This document shows, piece after piece, positions 43,854-53,021 of a stretch of DNA of 64,000 bases. The DNA is from an uncultured Mycoplasmatota bacterium. Its GTDB lineage: Bacteria > Bacillota_I > Bacilli_A > RF39 > UBA660. A program made the position numbers and the translations under genes. The notes beneath the pieces are model-generated. The model ran no database searches. It had not been told where the DNA came from and worked only from the letters and a program-made list of their open reading frames with translations. The stretch covers positions 1 through 64,000 of the forward strand of contig USNG01000001.1 of assembly GCA_900556025.1 (NCBI GenBank). Direction: 5' to 3'. Position 1 is the stretch's first letter; every line of letters starts with the position of its first letter.

Positions 43854-44600
43854 ATGATTAAAAAAGGGGATTATGTAACTAGAAATAAATATAATAATGA
43901 TATTTTATTTAAAGTTAATAAAATAGTAAATAATAAGGCTATTTTGAGTGGCGTTGATTTAAGACTATATGCTGATGCTGATATTAGTGATTTAAGAAAA
44001 AGTGGAGTTAAAATAGAAGATGTTAAATATGAAGATAATAATTTAGATAGAAGCAATTATTACTATATACCGGGTATTATTTTACATTTAGATACTGATT
44101 CTGATTATTTGGAAAAGTGTATGAATTATTATAAATCTAAAAATATTAAATGTTATGGTTATGTATTTGAAGCAAGTGAATTTAGTAAAAAGATAAATGA
44201 ATTAATTATTAAACATAATCCTAATATTGTTGTTATTACTGGTCATGATGCTTATTATAAAAAGACTAATAAGTATAAAAACAGTAATTATTTTATTGAT
44301 ACTATTAAATCTATTAGAAAGAATATTAGATTACATGAGCAAATAGCCATAGTAGCTGGTGCTTGTCAAAGTGATTATGTTGGTTTGATGAGGGCTGGTT
44401 CTTCTTTTGCATCTAGTCCTAATCATATAAATATACATGCTTTAGATCCAGCTATTGTGGCTTCAGAAATAGCTTTAAATGATATTAATTCTCCTTTAGA
44501 TGTTATGAACATATTATCTAAAACTAATTGTAAAGAGGAAGGTTTTGGTGGCTTAAAAATAAGAGGTATGATGATTTGTGGCTATCCAAGAAAGGAATAA
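43854..44600 (+). CDS. yabG: Sporulation-specific protease YabG
   Basis: YabG is a sigma-K-dependent cysteine protease that processes spore coat proteins. The 248 residues hold the family's hallmark blocks: YYIPGIILHLDTDSDYL, VVITGHDAYYKK, and IAIVAGACQSDYVGLMRAGSSFASSPN (with the Cys) then ALDPAIVASEIA. In B. subtilis it follows ksgA and precedes veg, as here except for the inserted kinase pair. AGGGG ribosome-binding site. Confidence 0.93.
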   Translation: MIKKGDYVTRNKYNNDILFKVNKIVNNKAILSGVDLRLYADADISDLRKSGVKIEDVKYEDNNLDRSNYYYIPGIILHLDTDSDYLEKCMNYYKSKNIKCYGYVFEASEFSKKINELIIKHNPNIVVITGHDAYYKKTNKYKNSNYFIDTIKSIRKNIRLHEQIAIVAGACQSDYVGLMRAGSSFASSPNHINIHALDPAIVASEIALNDINSPLDVMNILSKTNCKEEGFGGLKIRGMMICGYPRKE

Positions 44601-44602
44601 AA

Positions 44603-44818
44603 TTGAATATAGATAAAATTAAAAATTATGTTAAGAAATTAGTAGGATCAAAATTAAAAATTAAGGTTTATTTGGGTAGAAATAAATATTTGTATTATGA
44701 TGGATATATTGAAAAAATACATAATAATATTTTTACTATAAATACGAGTAAAGGTATTAAGTCTTTTACTTATTCAGATATAGCTACAAAAGCCGTAATT
44801 ATAAGCAAATTTGATTAA
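44603..44818 (+). CDS. veg: Veg family protein
   Basis: Veg is a small, highly expressed protein that in B. subtilis stimulates biofilm matrix genes. The 71 residues begin (M)NIDKIKNYVKKLVGSKLKI and contain the beta-rich GRNKYLYYDGYIEKIHNNIFTI typical of the family. The best start is a TTG at 44603 with AAAGGA (44592-44596 region) ahead, although this overlaps the end of yabG; a more upstream in-frame start lies within yabG. The family usually has ~86 residues. Confidence 0.85.
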   Translation: MNIDKIKNYVKKLVGSKLKIKVYLGRNKYLYYDGYIEKIHNNIFTINTSKGIKSFTYSDIATKAVIISKFD

Positions 44819-44823
44819 AAATG

Positions 44824-44852
44824 TTGCTATTCAAAAAATTATGTATTATAAT
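44824..44852 (+). promoter_or_regulatory. Promoter of spoVG
   Basis: -35 TTGCTA (44824-44829), 17-bp spacer, -10 TATAAT (44847-44852). This is sigma-A-like; no sigma-H signature is evident, unlike B. subtilis spoVG. Confidence 0.55.
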
Positions 44853-44881
44853 TAAGATAGCTAATTATTAAGGAGGTACTC

Positions 44882-45163
44882 ATGGAGATTACATCAGTTA
44901 AAGTTTTTAAAGACGATAGAGGAGTAAATCGTATGAAAGGAAAAGCATCAGTTGTTATCGATGATGCTATTGCTATTCATGATATTAGAATTATTGAAGG
45001 TGATAAAGGATTATTCATCGCAATGCCTAGTAGAAAAACTCCAGTAGGTGAATATAAAGATATTGCTCACCCAATCAATAAAGAAGTAAGAGCAATGTTT
45101 GAAAAAGCTATTCTTGATAAATATAATGAACTTGATACTAATACAGAAGCTGAAAACGAATAA
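44882..45163 (+). CDS. spoVG: SpoVG RNA/DNA-binding regulator
   Basis: SpoVG is a small nucleic-acid-binding regulator (septation, virulence, competence in various Firmicutes). The sequence MEITSVKVFKDDRGVNRMKGKASVVIDDA...IHDIRIIEGDKGLFIAMPSRK is nearly invariant in the family. 93 residues; AAGGAGG ribosome-binding site. Terminated directly downstream. Confidence 0.96.
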   Translation: MEITSVKVFKDDRGVNRMKGKASVVIDDAIAIHDIRIIEGDKGLFIAMPSRKTPVGEYKDIAHPINKEVRAMFEKAILDKYNELDTNTEAENE

Positions 45164-45177
45164 AACTTTTATAAATT

Positions 45178-45204
45178 AAATTCCATTTATTTGGAATTTT
45201 TTTT
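45178..45204 (+). terminator. Terminator of spoVG
   Basis: Stem AAATTCCA / TGGAATTT, six-base loop, then a run of T. Confidence 0.8.
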
Positions 45205-45205
45205 A

Positions 45206-45214
45206 TGGTATAAT
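45206..45214 (+). promoter_or_regulatory. Extended -10 promoter of the 45237 gene
   Basis: TGGTATAAT immediately after the spoVG terminator; the -35 position falls in the hairpin and is poor. Confidence 0.45.
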
Positions 45215-45236
45215 ATATATGATATTGGAGGTAAAT

Positions 45237-45860
45237 ATGGAAGAAAGAGAACTTAAAAAAAGTAATAAATCTTTATTGATAATGTTTATTATATTTTTAA
45301 TTATATTAGGATGTGTTGTTGTTTACTTTAAATTATTTGGTAATAATGATGATGGTGGAGAATGTCCTAGTGATAATAAATCTAATAATGATAGTGTTAA
45401 AGCTGAAGATGGTATATCTTGGTATGATTTAAATGCTATATTTTATATTGAAGAATTAGATAATATACTTGGCAAAGAAAATAAAACTGGATTTTTAAAA
45501 TATAAAGATAGTTATGTAGTAAATCCAGATGGTGATAAAGTTAATCCATTAATGATGTTAATAGGTGAAAAAGATGGTGAATCTTATGGAGAAATGTATA
45601 TATTTGATAATGATAGAAATGTATATACTATTAATTTGGATGATATTGTTAATGGAAAAGAAAAAATAGAGACTTCAAAATATAATAGTAAAGATATTAT
45701 TGATTTATCTATTACAACTAAATATTCAGTACCTACTGTTAAAGATTTAAAAGACTATTATTTTGATAATTATCAAGTTAAAGTTATTTATTCAAATAAT
45801 AAAGAAGAAATGTTTGAAGGTAAAAATATATTATCTGGAACAGTATTGGATTTTGATTAG
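45237..45860 (+). CDS. Unrecognised membrane-anchored protein, 207 aa
   Basis: I do not recognise it. A single membrane segment (about residues 13-33) follows a charged N-terminus, so the rest is probably outside; an Asp/Asn/Gly-rich linker with one Cys leads into a mostly beta-strand domain. The ATG at 45237 is preceded by GGAGG. It stands alone between spoVG and yabP with its own promoter and terminator. A role in sporulation is possible from position only. Confidence 0.65.
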   Translation: MEERELKKSNKSLLIMFIIFLIILGCVVVYFKLFGNNDDGGECPSDNKSNNDSVKAEDGISWYDLNAIFYIEELDNILGKENKTGFLKYKDSYVVNPDGDKVNPLMMLIGEKDGESYGEMYIFDNDRNVYTINLDDIVNGKEKIETSKYNSKDIIDLSITTKYSVPTVKDLKDYYFDNYQVKVIYSNNKEEMFEGKNILSGTVLDFD

Positions 45861-45880
45861 ACACATTTGTGTCTTTTTTT
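45859..45880 (+). terminator. Terminator of the 45237 gene
   Basis: AGACAC / GTGTCT stem around ATTT, then TTTTTTT; includes the stop codon's last base. Confidence 0.8.
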
Positions 45881-45915
45881 ATTCTTGTAATCATATATTT
45901 TGATAGGAGGATAAA

Positions 45916-46206
45916 ATGGATAAATCTAAAGACTTATGTGATAGTTCTAATCATATTATTACTATTAATGAAAGAAAAAATATTATATTGACTGGTATTA
46001 AGAAACTTAATAGTTTTGATGATAAAGAATTTTTTGTAGATAGTATAATGGGACCAATATTAATTAAAGGAGAAATGTTAGAATTAATTAAAATGGATAC
46101 ATTTCAAGGAAACTTATCTATTAAAGGCAAAATATATTCAGTAAACTATTTAGAAGAAAGTGGAAAGAACAAAACTGATCATATTATGGCTAGGTTGTTT
46201 AAATGA
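45916..46206 (+). CDS. yabP: Sporulation protein YabP
   Basis: YabP is a spore-cortex protein of the sigma-E regulon. Family pattern is clear: HIITINERKNIILTGIKKLNSFDDKEFFVDSIMGPILIKGE...GNLSIKGKIYSVNYLEES. 96 residues, AGGAGG ribosome-binding site. It overlaps yabQ by four bases (ATGA), the usual pairing. Confidence 0.92.
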   Translation: MDKSKDLCDSSNHIITINERKNIILTGIKKLNSFDDKEFFVDSIMGPILIKGEMLELIKMDTFQGNLSIKGKIYSVNYLEESGKNKTDHIMARLFK

Positions 46207-46502
46207 TTACATTAAGAATACAAATATTATCATTTGTTTTTTCTTTTTTATATGGAATAATTGTAAACTTACTTTTTAAATGTTTTAAAAAATATCTATA
46301 TTATAATAATTTTGTGTATAAAATTTTAAATTCTTTATTATTTATGATTGATATAACTTTAATATATTTTAAATGTTTTTTAGTAATAAGTGATGGTTAT
46401 ATAAGTATTTACTTTGTAATTATAAGTATTGTTACTTTTTTCTTATTTGATAAATTATTTACAGAAAAATATGTCAATAAAAGTAGAAGCAATTGTAATT
46501 AA
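46203..46502 (+). CDS. yabQ: Spore cortex protein YabQ (membrane)
   Basis: YabQ is a membrane protein needed for cortex formation. Three or four hydrophobic segments (5-25, 37-60, 65-90) and the early LRIQILSFVFSFLYGIIVN pattern agree with the family, as does coupling to yabP. It is short (99 residues; B. subtilis is ~200), the C-terminal extension being absent. Assignment rests on topology plus position. Confidence 0.8.
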   Translation: MITLRIQILSFVFSFLYGIIVNLLFKCFKKYLYYNNFVYKILNSLLFMIDITLIYFKCFLVISDGYISIYFVIISIVTFFLFDKLFTEKYVNKSRSNCN

Positions 46503-46544
46503 ATTATTAAGAGTATATAATTATTTATAGAAAATGGGGTTGTT

Positions 46545-46835
46545 ATGAAAAAAATTAGCAATAAGGCAAAATTTAGAGTGATTTTTTTAACATTAGGCTG
46601 TATAATAACTAGTGTAGTTTTTGTATCTACTCTTGTTTCCCTTGATTTGCAAATAAAAAAGACTAAAAATGAAATAAAGGAACTTACAGTTTCTTATAGC
46701 GATAAATTAGAAGAAGAGGAAAATTTAAAAGAGGAGATTACTAGATTACAAGATCCAGAGTATATGGCTAAATATGCTCGTGAAAAATATTTATATTCTA
46801 AAGATAATGAAATCATATTAAAAATCGAAGAATGA
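46545..46835 (+). CDS. divIC: Septum formation initiator DivIC/FtsL-type
   Basis: A bitopic division protein: short inside, membrane segment (residues 12-33), then a coiled coil (LDLQIKKTKNEIKELTVSYSDKLEEEENLKEEITRLQ) and the conserved DPEYMAKYAREKYLYSKDNEIIL end. Placement after yabP-yabQ equals B. subtilis divIC. 96 residues. Ends in TGA, 12 bp before tilS. Confidence 0.9.
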   Translation: MKKISNKAKFRVIFLTLGCIITSVVFVSTLVSLDLQIKKTKNEIKELTVSYSDKLEEEENLKEEITRLQDPEYMAKYAREKYLYSKDNEIILKIEE

Positions 46836-46847
46836 GAAAGGCTTGAT

Positions 46848-48173
46848 ATGGAGGAAGTATATAATTTTATTAAGAATAAAATAGGTTTGGAGCCAAATGA
46901 TACGATTGTAGTTGGTGTTTCTGGTGGTCCTGATTCTATGGCATTATTATATATTCTAAATGAGTTTAAAAAGAAGTTAGATTTAAAAATAGTTTGTGCC
47001 CATGTTAATCATAATAAAAGAGTAGAAAGTGAACAAGAAAAAATAGATTTAGAGAATTATTGTAAAGCCAATAATATTATTTTTGAGTACATTAAAATAA
47101 CTAAGTGGGGGGATGATAATTTTCATAATGAAGCTAGAAGTGTAAGATATAACTTTTTTGAAGAATTAGTTATGAATTATGGTGCAAAATATTTAATGAC
47201 TGCTCATCAAGGAGACGATTTAATAGAAACAATATTAATGAGAATTGTTAGAGGTTCTACATTGAAAGGTTATAGTGGTTTTAGTAGAATAGTCGATAAA
47301 GGAACATATAAAATAGTTAGACCACTTATCACAGTTACTAAAGATGAAATAATGGAATTTGATAAAGCTAATGGTATAAAATATGCGATTGATCAATCAA
47401 ATAATGAAGATCATTATACTAGAAATAGATATAGACATACTGTACTACCTTTTTTAAAACATGAAGATCCTAAAGTACATAAAAAGTTCTTAAAGTATAG
47501 TGAAATATTACTTGAATATAGTGATTATGTAGATAAAGAAGCAAATAAAGTATTTAATAAAGTATTTATTAATGGAAATCTTGATATAGATAAATTTAAT
47601 GAATTAGATAATATTATACAAACTAAGATTATTTATACGATACTTGAAAAAATATATGGTGATGACTTATTAATAATAGGTGCTGTTCATGTAGAGTTAA
47701 TATTTGATTTAATAAAGAGTAATAAGTCAAATAGTATTGTTCATTTACCTAATAATGTTATAGTTATAAAGTCTTATAATGAATTAAGTTTTAGTTTTGA
47801 TGATGATGAATCTAGTGAATATGAAATAGAAATTGATGGTAGAGTTAATTTACCTAATGGTAAAATAATAGAAATAGTCGATGAATGTATTGATACTTCA
47901 AATTATACTATTAGATTAAATAGTAATGAAGTTAAGTTACCTTTGTATGTTAGAAATAGAAAAGATGGAGATAGAATAGAGGTTAAAGGTCTTAATGGAA
48001 CTAAAAAAGTAAAAGATATATTTATTGATGAAAAAATAAAAATAAGTGATAGAGATTCTTGGCCAGTTGTATTAGATGCTACTGATAAGATAGTTTGGAT
48101 ACCTGGATTAAAGAAGTCAAAACTTGACAAGAAAATTACTGAAGAGTATGATATAGTAATGAAATATTATTAG
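46848..48173 (+). CDS. tilS: tRNA(Ile)-lysidine synthase
   Basis: TilS adds lysine to C34 of tRNA-Ile(CAU). The PP-loop SGGPDSMALLY, HVNHNKR and TAHQGDDLIETILMR motifs are intact, with the C-terminal substrate-binding domain (LYVRNRKDGDRI) across 441 residues. In B. subtilis tilS is followed by hprT and ftsH; here hprT is missing and ftsH follows by 14 bp. spoIIE and yabR, usually between divIC and tilS, are missing too. Confidence 0.95.
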   Translation: MEEVYNFIKNKIGLEPNDTIVVGVSGGPDSMALLYILNEFKKKLDLKIVCAHVNHNKRVESEQEKIDLENYCKANNIIFEYIKITKWGDDNFHNEARSVRYNFFEELVMNYGAKYLMTAHQGDDLIETILMRIVRGSTLKGYSGFSRIVDKGTYKIVRPLITVTKDEIMEFDKANGIKYAIDQSNNEDHYTRNRYRHTVLPFLKHEDPKVHKKFLKYSEILLEYSDYVDKEANKVFNKVFINGNLDIDKFNELDNIIQTKIIYTILEKIYGDDLLIIGAVHVELIFDLIKSNKSNSIVHLPNNVIVIKSYNELSFSFDDDESSEYEIEIDGRVNLPNGKIIEIVDECIDTSNYTIRLNSNEVKLPLYVRNRKDGDRIEVKGLNGTKKVKDIFIDEKIKISDRDSWPVVLDATDKIVWIPGLKKSKLDKKITEEYDIVMKYY

Positions 48174-48187
48174 AAAGGAAATGAGAA

Positions 48188-50104
48188 ATGAATATAAAAA
48201 GAAACAAAAGAAATATTAGTTTTATGCCTTATATTTTACTAGCTGTTGTAATTGTATGTTCTTATTTATTTTTAAATACTTTAGGAACAAAAGTTAACAC
48301 TTTAAATTATACAGAATTAGTTAGTCAAATAAATGATGGCAATGTTACAGAGATAGCAGTAACTCCTAGAAGTGCATCTGGAGTATATGTAATTACTGGT
48401 AAATTAAGTAATTATTCTAAAGGAGAAACATTTAGTGTTACAGTACCTTATACTGATACAGTTATTTCTTCATTATATGAAACTGCTGAAAGTAAAAATT
48501 TAAAAGTTGAAACAAATACTAATCCTGATAATGCAACTTGGTTAAACATATTAATTAATGTTGTGCCTATTGTGATATTTGGTGTATTAATATATGTAAT
48601 GTTTATCAAACTTGGAAATAATGGTAAAGGAACATTTGATTTTGGTAAGAGTAAAGCTAAACTTGCTGAAGAAGGAAATACTCATAAAACATTTAAAGAT
48701 GTTGCTGGATTAAAAGAAGAAAAGGAAGAAGTTCAAGAATTAATTGATTTCTTAAAAAATCCAAAGAAATTTACTAAAATGGGTGCTAGAATTCCTAAAG
48801 GAGTATTATTAGTTGGTCCTCCAGGAACAGGTAAAACATTATTAGCTAAAGCTATTGCTGGTGAAGCAAAAGTTCCATTCTTCTTTATAAGTGGTTCAGA
48901 TTTTGTTGAACTATTTGTAGGTGTTGGAGCTTCACGTGTTAGAGACATGTTTAAACAAGCTAAACAAACTGCGCCTTGTTTAATATTTATAGATGAAATT
49001 GATGCTGTTGGACGTCAAAGAGGTACTGGTTTAGGTGGTGGACATGATGAAAGAGAACAAACATTAAACCAATTACTTGCTGAAATGGATGGATTTGGTG
49101 AAAATGAAGGTATTATCATTTTAGCTGCTACTAATAGACCTGATGTATTAGATCCAGCATTACTTCGTCCAGGAAGATTTGATAGACAAGTTACTGTTAA
49201 TAATCCTGATGTAAGTGAAAGAGAAGAAATATTAAAAGTTCATGCTAAAAATAAAATATTAGATGAAACTGTTAACTTAAAGAATTTAGCTGAAAGAACT
49301 CCGGGATATTCTGGTGCTGATTTAGAAAACTTATTAAATGAAGCTGCTTTATTGGCAGTTAGAAGAAATAAAAATGCTATATCAATGGAAGAAATTGATG
49401 AAGCAAGTGATAGAGTTTTAATGGGACCTGCTAAAACTAGTAAGAAAGTAACTGATTATGAAAAAAGAATTGTTGCTTATCATGAAGCAGGACATGCTGT
49501 GTCTGGAATAGTTCTTCCAAATGGTGAAGAGGTTCATAAAATTACAATTATTCCACGTGGTATGGCTGGTGGGTATACTCAAATGTTACCTAAAGAAGAA
49601 AGAACTCTTGTATATACTAAAAAAGAATTAGAAGAACAAATTATTACATTATTATCTGGTAGAGCCAGTGAAGAAACTTATATGAATGAGATTTCTACTG
49701 GTGCTAGTGATGACTTAAAGAGAGCTACTAAAATTGCTAGAAGTATGGTTACTGAATATGGTATGAGTTCTCTTGGACCTATGCAATATGAACATAGAAG
49801 TGAAAGTGTATTCTTAGGAAGAGATTACAATAAAACAAAAGATTTCTCTGATCAAGTAGCATTACAAATAGATCAAGAAGTTAAGAAAATTATTGATAGT
49901 TGTTATGATAAAGCTAAAGATATTGTTTCTAAAGAAAAGAAATTAATAGATGTATTAGCTCAAACATTAATTACTAAAGAGACACTTACTAAAGAAGAAA
50001 TAGAAAAAATTGTTTCTGAAAATAGTAAATATAAATTTGATAATGATGAAGTAATTGAATCTAAGAAAAGTAAAAAAAATCATGAAGAAAAGATTACTGA
50101 ATAA
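48188..50104 (+). CDS. ftsH: ATP-dependent zinc metalloprotease FtsH
   Basis: FtsH is a membrane AAA+ protease. Two membrane segments (10-30 and 118-140) flank an outside domain; Walker A ([17 protein letters not shown]), Walker B ([16 protein letters not shown]), second region of homology ([20 protein letters not shown]) and the zinc motif HEAGH are intact over 638 residues. In B. subtilis FtsH also helps sporulation. A strong hairpin follows at its stop. Confidence 0.97.
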   Translation: MNIKRNKRNISFMPYILLAVVIVCSYLFLNTLGTKVNTLNYTELVSQINDGNVTEIAVTPRSASGVYVITGKLSNYSKGETFSVTVPYTDTVISSLYETAESKNLKVETNTNPDNATWLNILINVVPIVIFGVLIYVMFIKLGNNGKGTFDFGKSKAKLAEEGNTHKTFKDVAGLKEEKEEVQELIDFLKNPKKFTKMGARIPKGVLLVGPPGTGKTLLAKAIAGEAKVPFFFISGSDFVELFVGVGASRVRDMFKQAKQTAPCLIFIDEIDAVGRQRGTGLGGGHDEREQTLNQLLAEMDGFGENEGIIILAATNRPDVLDPALLRPGRFDRQVTVNNPDVSEREEILKVHAKNKILDETVNLKNLAERTPGYSGADLENLLNEAALLAVRRNKNAISMEEIDEASDRVLMGPAKTSKKVTDYEKRIVAYHEAGHAVSGIVLPNGEEVHKITIIPRGMAGGYTQMLPKEERTLVYTKKELEEQIITLLSGRASEETYMNEISTGASDDLKRATKIARSMVTEYGMSSLGPMQYEHRSESVFLGRDYNKTKDFSDQVALQIDQEVKKIIDSCYDKAKDIVSKEKKLIDVLAQTLITKETLTKEEIEKIVSENSKYKFDNDEVIESKKSKKNHEEKITE

Positions 50105-50116
50105 GTAATCTTTTTT
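50091..50116 (+). terminator. Terminator of ftsH
   Basis: AGATTACT / AGTAATCT stem with loop GAATA and a T-run; overlaps the ftsH stop. Confidence 0.85.
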
Positions 50117-50132
50117 AATAAAAAGGAGATAT

Positions 50133-51029
50133 ATGAAAGAAAAAACATTATTAATATTAGCTGCTGGTCTTGGAAGTAGATATGGTGGATGTAAACAAGT
50201 TGATGGGTTTGGTCCTAATAAAGAATTTATTATGGATTATTCTATTTATGATGCTATAGAAAGTGGATTTACTAAAGTAGTATTTTTAATTAAAAGAGAT
50301 ATGTTAGAAACTATAGAAAATACTATTGCTAAAAGAATTAAAAATAAAATGAAAGTAGAATATGCATTTCAAGAAATGAATAATATTCCAAGTGGAGTAG
50401 TTATTCCTGAAGATAGAGTTAAACCATGGGGGACAGCACATGCAATTTATTGTTGCAAAGATGCAATACATGAACCTTTTGTTATGATTAATGCTGATGA
50501 TTTTTATGGAAGAGAATCCTATAAAGAAATTAGTAAGTATTTAGATAATATTAAACCTAATAATATTGGAATAGTCGGTTATAAAGCTAAAAATACTATG
50601 AGTGAACTTGGTTCTGTTAAAAGAGGAGTTTGTACAGTAAAAAATAATAAAGTTAAAGATATAGTTGAAAGTGAATTAAGGTATACTGATGGAAAAATAG
50701 AAGCAAGACCTTTAAATGGAACTGAATTTCATTTAATTGATGATGATACATTAGTATCAATGAATATGATAGCTTTTGATTATAGTTTCTTAAAATATAT
50801 TGATGATAATATTAAAGAATTTTTTGAAAAATCTGATTTATCTAAAGATGAATTTTTAATTCCTACATTGATAAGAAAGAGTATTAATGATAAAGCTTAT
50901 ACTTGTAACATTATTAATACTGATGCTAAATGGTGTGGAGTAACATATAAAGAAGATAAAGAACAATTAATAGAATTTTTAAATAAATTATATGATGAAG
51001 GAGTTTATCCAAAAGATATGTGGAAATAG
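50133..51029 (+). CDS. Sugar-phosphate nucleotidyltransferase family protein
   Basis: The Rossmann-type NTP-transferase signature LAAGLGSRYGGCKQ is at the N-terminus, with a typical INADDFYG metal site about residue 118. It probably links a nucleotide to a sugar phosphate; substrate cannot be told from sequence. 298 residues, shorter than GlmU/RfbA and with no acyltransferase repeat. AAGGAG ribosome-binding site. It is a single-gene unit between terminators. Confidence 0.8.
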   Translation: MKEKTLLILAAGLGSRYGGCKQVDGFGPNKEFIMDYSIYDAIESGFTKVVFLIKRDMLETIENTIAKRIKNKMKVEYAFQEMNNIPSGVVIPEDRVKPWGTAHAIYCCKDAIHEPFVMINADDFYGRESYKEISKYLDNIKPNNIGIVGYKAKNTMSELGSVKRGVCTVKNNKVKDIVESELRYTDGKIEARPLNGTEFHLIDDDTLVSMNMIAFDYSFLKYIDDNIKEFFEKSDLSKDEFLIPTLIRKSINDKAYTCNIINTDAKWCGVTYKEDKEQLIEFLNKLYDEGVYPKDMWK

Positions 51030-51050
51030 GAATATATTAATCCTATTTTT
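51024..51050 (+). terminator. Terminator of the nucleotidyltransferase gene
   Basis: AAATAGGA / TCCTATTT stem with a nine-base loop then TTAATTT; moderate T-run. Confidence 0.65.
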
Positions 51051-51052
51051 AA

Positions 51053-51081
51053 TTTACTTTATAATTAAATAATGATATAAT
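51053..51081 (+). promoter_or_regulatory. Promoter of tsaB-rimI-tsaD
   Basis: -35 TTTACT (51053-51058), 17-bp spacer, extended -10 TGATATAAT (hexamer 51076-51081). Confidence 0.65.
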
Positions 51082-51104
51082 ATGCACGAAAGAAAGGGAT
51101 AATT

Positions 51105-51653
51105 ATGATATTATTTATAGATACTCATGATGAATTAATAACTGTTGGATTAAAAAATGGTGAAGAGTTATATTTAAAAACACAAGAAAGTGAATATAGT
51201 CATTCTATTTATACTATGCCTATGATTGAAAGCTTATTTAAAGATAATAACTTAAATGTAAAGGATTTAAAGAAAATTATAGTTGTAAATGGACCTGGAA
51301 GTTTTACTGGTATTAGAATAGGATTATCTATTGCTAAAACTATGGCTTATGCTTTGAATATAGATATAAATACTATTTCTAGTTTGACTGCTTATTTAAT
51401 TAGTAATAATAATGGTGAAAAAAGAAGAGCTGTTATTGAAGATAATAAAGGTTATTATATTAGTGTATTTGATGAAAATGATAATAATATAGTACCTGAA
51501 TTCTATAGTGAAAATGATGAATATAGTGAATATAAAACTGTAGAAAGTAAGTTAGATGTTAATAAAATAATAGATTATTGTAAAGATATAAAATCTGAAA
51601 ATCCTCATTTTGTTAAAGCAAATTATGTTAAGAAAATTGAGGTGGAAAAATGA
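51105..51653 (+). CDS. tsaB: tRNA threonylcarbamoyladenosine biosynthesis protein TsaB
   Basis: TsaB supports TsaD in making t6A37. The ASKHA N-terminal half is intact: ILFIDTHDELITVGL, VVNGPGSFTGIRIGLSIAK. It is 182 residues, shorter than usual (~230) at the C-terminal lobe. AAAGGGAT ribosome-binding site. It overlaps rimI by 4 bp and opens the tsaB-rimI-tsaD operon. Confidence 0.92.
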   Translation: MILFIDTHDELITVGLKNGEELYLKTQESEYSHSIYTMPMIESLFKDNNLNVKDLKKIIVVNGPGSFTGIRIGLSIAKTMAYALNIDINTISSLTAYLISNNNGEKRRAVIEDNKGYYISVFDENDNNIVPEFYSENDEYSEYKTVESKLDVNKIIDYCKDIKSENPHFVKANYVKKIEVEK

Positions 51654-51982
51654 TAGAGAAAGAAATACTTAGTGATACTGATTCTATATATAACTATATG
51701 GATGGTGATAAAGTATTAGGATATTTAGAAATTAGATTGGTTGATGGTGTTCTTGATATAATGAATTTATTTGTTAATGAAGAAGATAGAAGAAAAGGTA
51801 TAGCAACTGAATTAATGAATAAGATGATTCAAGAAGAGAATTATAGTAGAATAATGTTAGAAGTTAATGAGAATAATGATTCAGCTATTAGATTATATAA
51901 TAAACTAGGATTTAAAGAGATTAGTTTAAGAGATAGATATTATGGTGAGGATACTGCTATAATTATGGAGAAGGTGAAATAA
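51650..51982 (+). CDS. rimI: GNAT acetyltransferase, RimI type (short)
   Basis: The acetyl-CoA loop RRKGIATELM and the N-terminal-acetyltransferase end VNENNDSAIRLYNKLGF are intact. RimI acetylates ribosomal protein S18. The 110-residue length is ~35 below the family's norm, missing the N-terminal strands. Position between tsaB and tsaD is the family's usual one. Ends in TAATG overlap with tsaD. Confidence 0.85.
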   Translation: MIEKEILSDTDSIYNYMDGDKVLGYLEIRLVDGVLDIMNLFVNEEDRRKGIATELMNKMIQEENYSRIMLEVNENNDSAIRLYNKLGFKEISLRDRYYGEDTAIIMEKVK

Positions 51983-52983
51983 TGAAGGATGTTTATATTT
52001 TAGCTGTTGAATCTTCTTGTGATGAGACAAGTGTTAGTGTAATTAAGAATGGACATGAGGATATAGCTACTATTATTAATTCTCAAATAGATGTTCATAC
52101 TAAATATGGAGGAGTTGTTCCTGAAGTAGCTAGTAGACTTCATTTAGAGAATATTACTATGGTTATAAATGAATGTTTAGAAAAGGCTAATATGAAGCTT
52201 GAAGATATGGATGCTTTTGCTTGTACTTATGCTCCTGGGTTACTTGGAAGTTTATTGGTTGGTGTTGAAGCAACTAAAGCTCTTTCATTCATATATAATA
52301 AACCTTTTATAGCAACAAATCATATGATGGGACATATTTATGCGAATATGATAGGAAATAAGCTAGAATACCCTCTTTTATCGCTTATAGTGTCTGGTGG
52401 ACATACTGATTTAATTTTAATGAAGAGTGAGAATGAATTTGAATATTTAGGTCAAACATTAGATGACGCTATTGGTGAAGCTTATGATAAAGTGGCTCGT
52501 ATATTAGATTTACCTTATCCAGGTGGACCTAATGTTGAAAAGTATGCTTTACAAGGAAATCCAAGTTATAAAATGCCTAATATATTAATGGATGATTCTT
52601 ATAATTTTAGTTTTAGTGGTATTAAAAGTCATGTTAATAATTTAGTACATAATGCTAAGCAAAGAGGAGAAGAAGTAAATAAATATGATGTTGCTAGATC
52701 TTTTCAAGATTGTGTAACTAATCATTTGGTTGATAAAACTAAGAAAGCTTTATTAAATTATAATTTAAAGACTTTCTTAATTAGTGGTGGCGTAGCTGCT
52801 AATTCACATATTAGAGAAGCATTAAAATCTATGTGTGATAGTATTGGTGTTGAAATGCATATGCCAGAAAAAAGATATTGTACAGATAATGCCGCTATGA
52901 TAGGTGCTGCTGCTTATGTACTTTATAAACATAAACAATTTGCTCCACTAAGTACAAATGCTCAAAGTCATGTTAGACTATAA
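51982..52983 (+). CDS. tsaD: tRNA threonylcarbamoyladenosine synthase TsaD
   Basis: TsaD transfers threonylcarbamoyl to A37 of ANN-decoding tRNAs. Metal-binding HxxxH is in NHMMGHIYA, and the ASKHA motifs AVESSCDETSVSV, YAPGLLGSLLVG and LISGGVAANSHIRE are intact. 333 residues. Last gene of its operon and last of the plus-strand run from oriC. Confidence 0.97.
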   Translation: MKDVYILAVESSCDETSVSVIKNGHEDIATIINSQIDVHTKYGGVVPEVASRLHLENITMVINECLEKANMKLEDMDAFACTYAPGLLGSLLVGVEATKALSFIYNKPFIATNHMMGHIYANMIGNKLEYPLLSLIVSGGHTDLILMKSENEFEYLGQTLDDAIGEAYDKVARILDLPYPGGPNVEKYALQGNPSYKMPNILMDDSYNFSFSGIKSHVNNLVHNAKQRGEEVNKYDVARSFQDCVTNHLVDKTKKALLNYNLKTFLISGGVAANSHIREALKSMCDSIGVEMHMPEKRYCTDNAAMIGAAAYVLYKHKQFAPLSTNAQSHVRL

Positions 52984-52986
52984 TAA

Positions 52987-53015
52987 AAACTCAAGGTTTT
53001 TCCCTGAGTTTTTTG
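52987..53015. terminator. Terminator between convergent tsaD and the glycosyltransferase-like gene
   Basis: AACTCAAGG / CCCTGAGTT, imperfect by one base, with a T loop and a following TTTTTTG. Poly-A on the left side would serve the minus strand. Confidence 0.7.
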
Positions 53016-53021
53016 TTTGTA

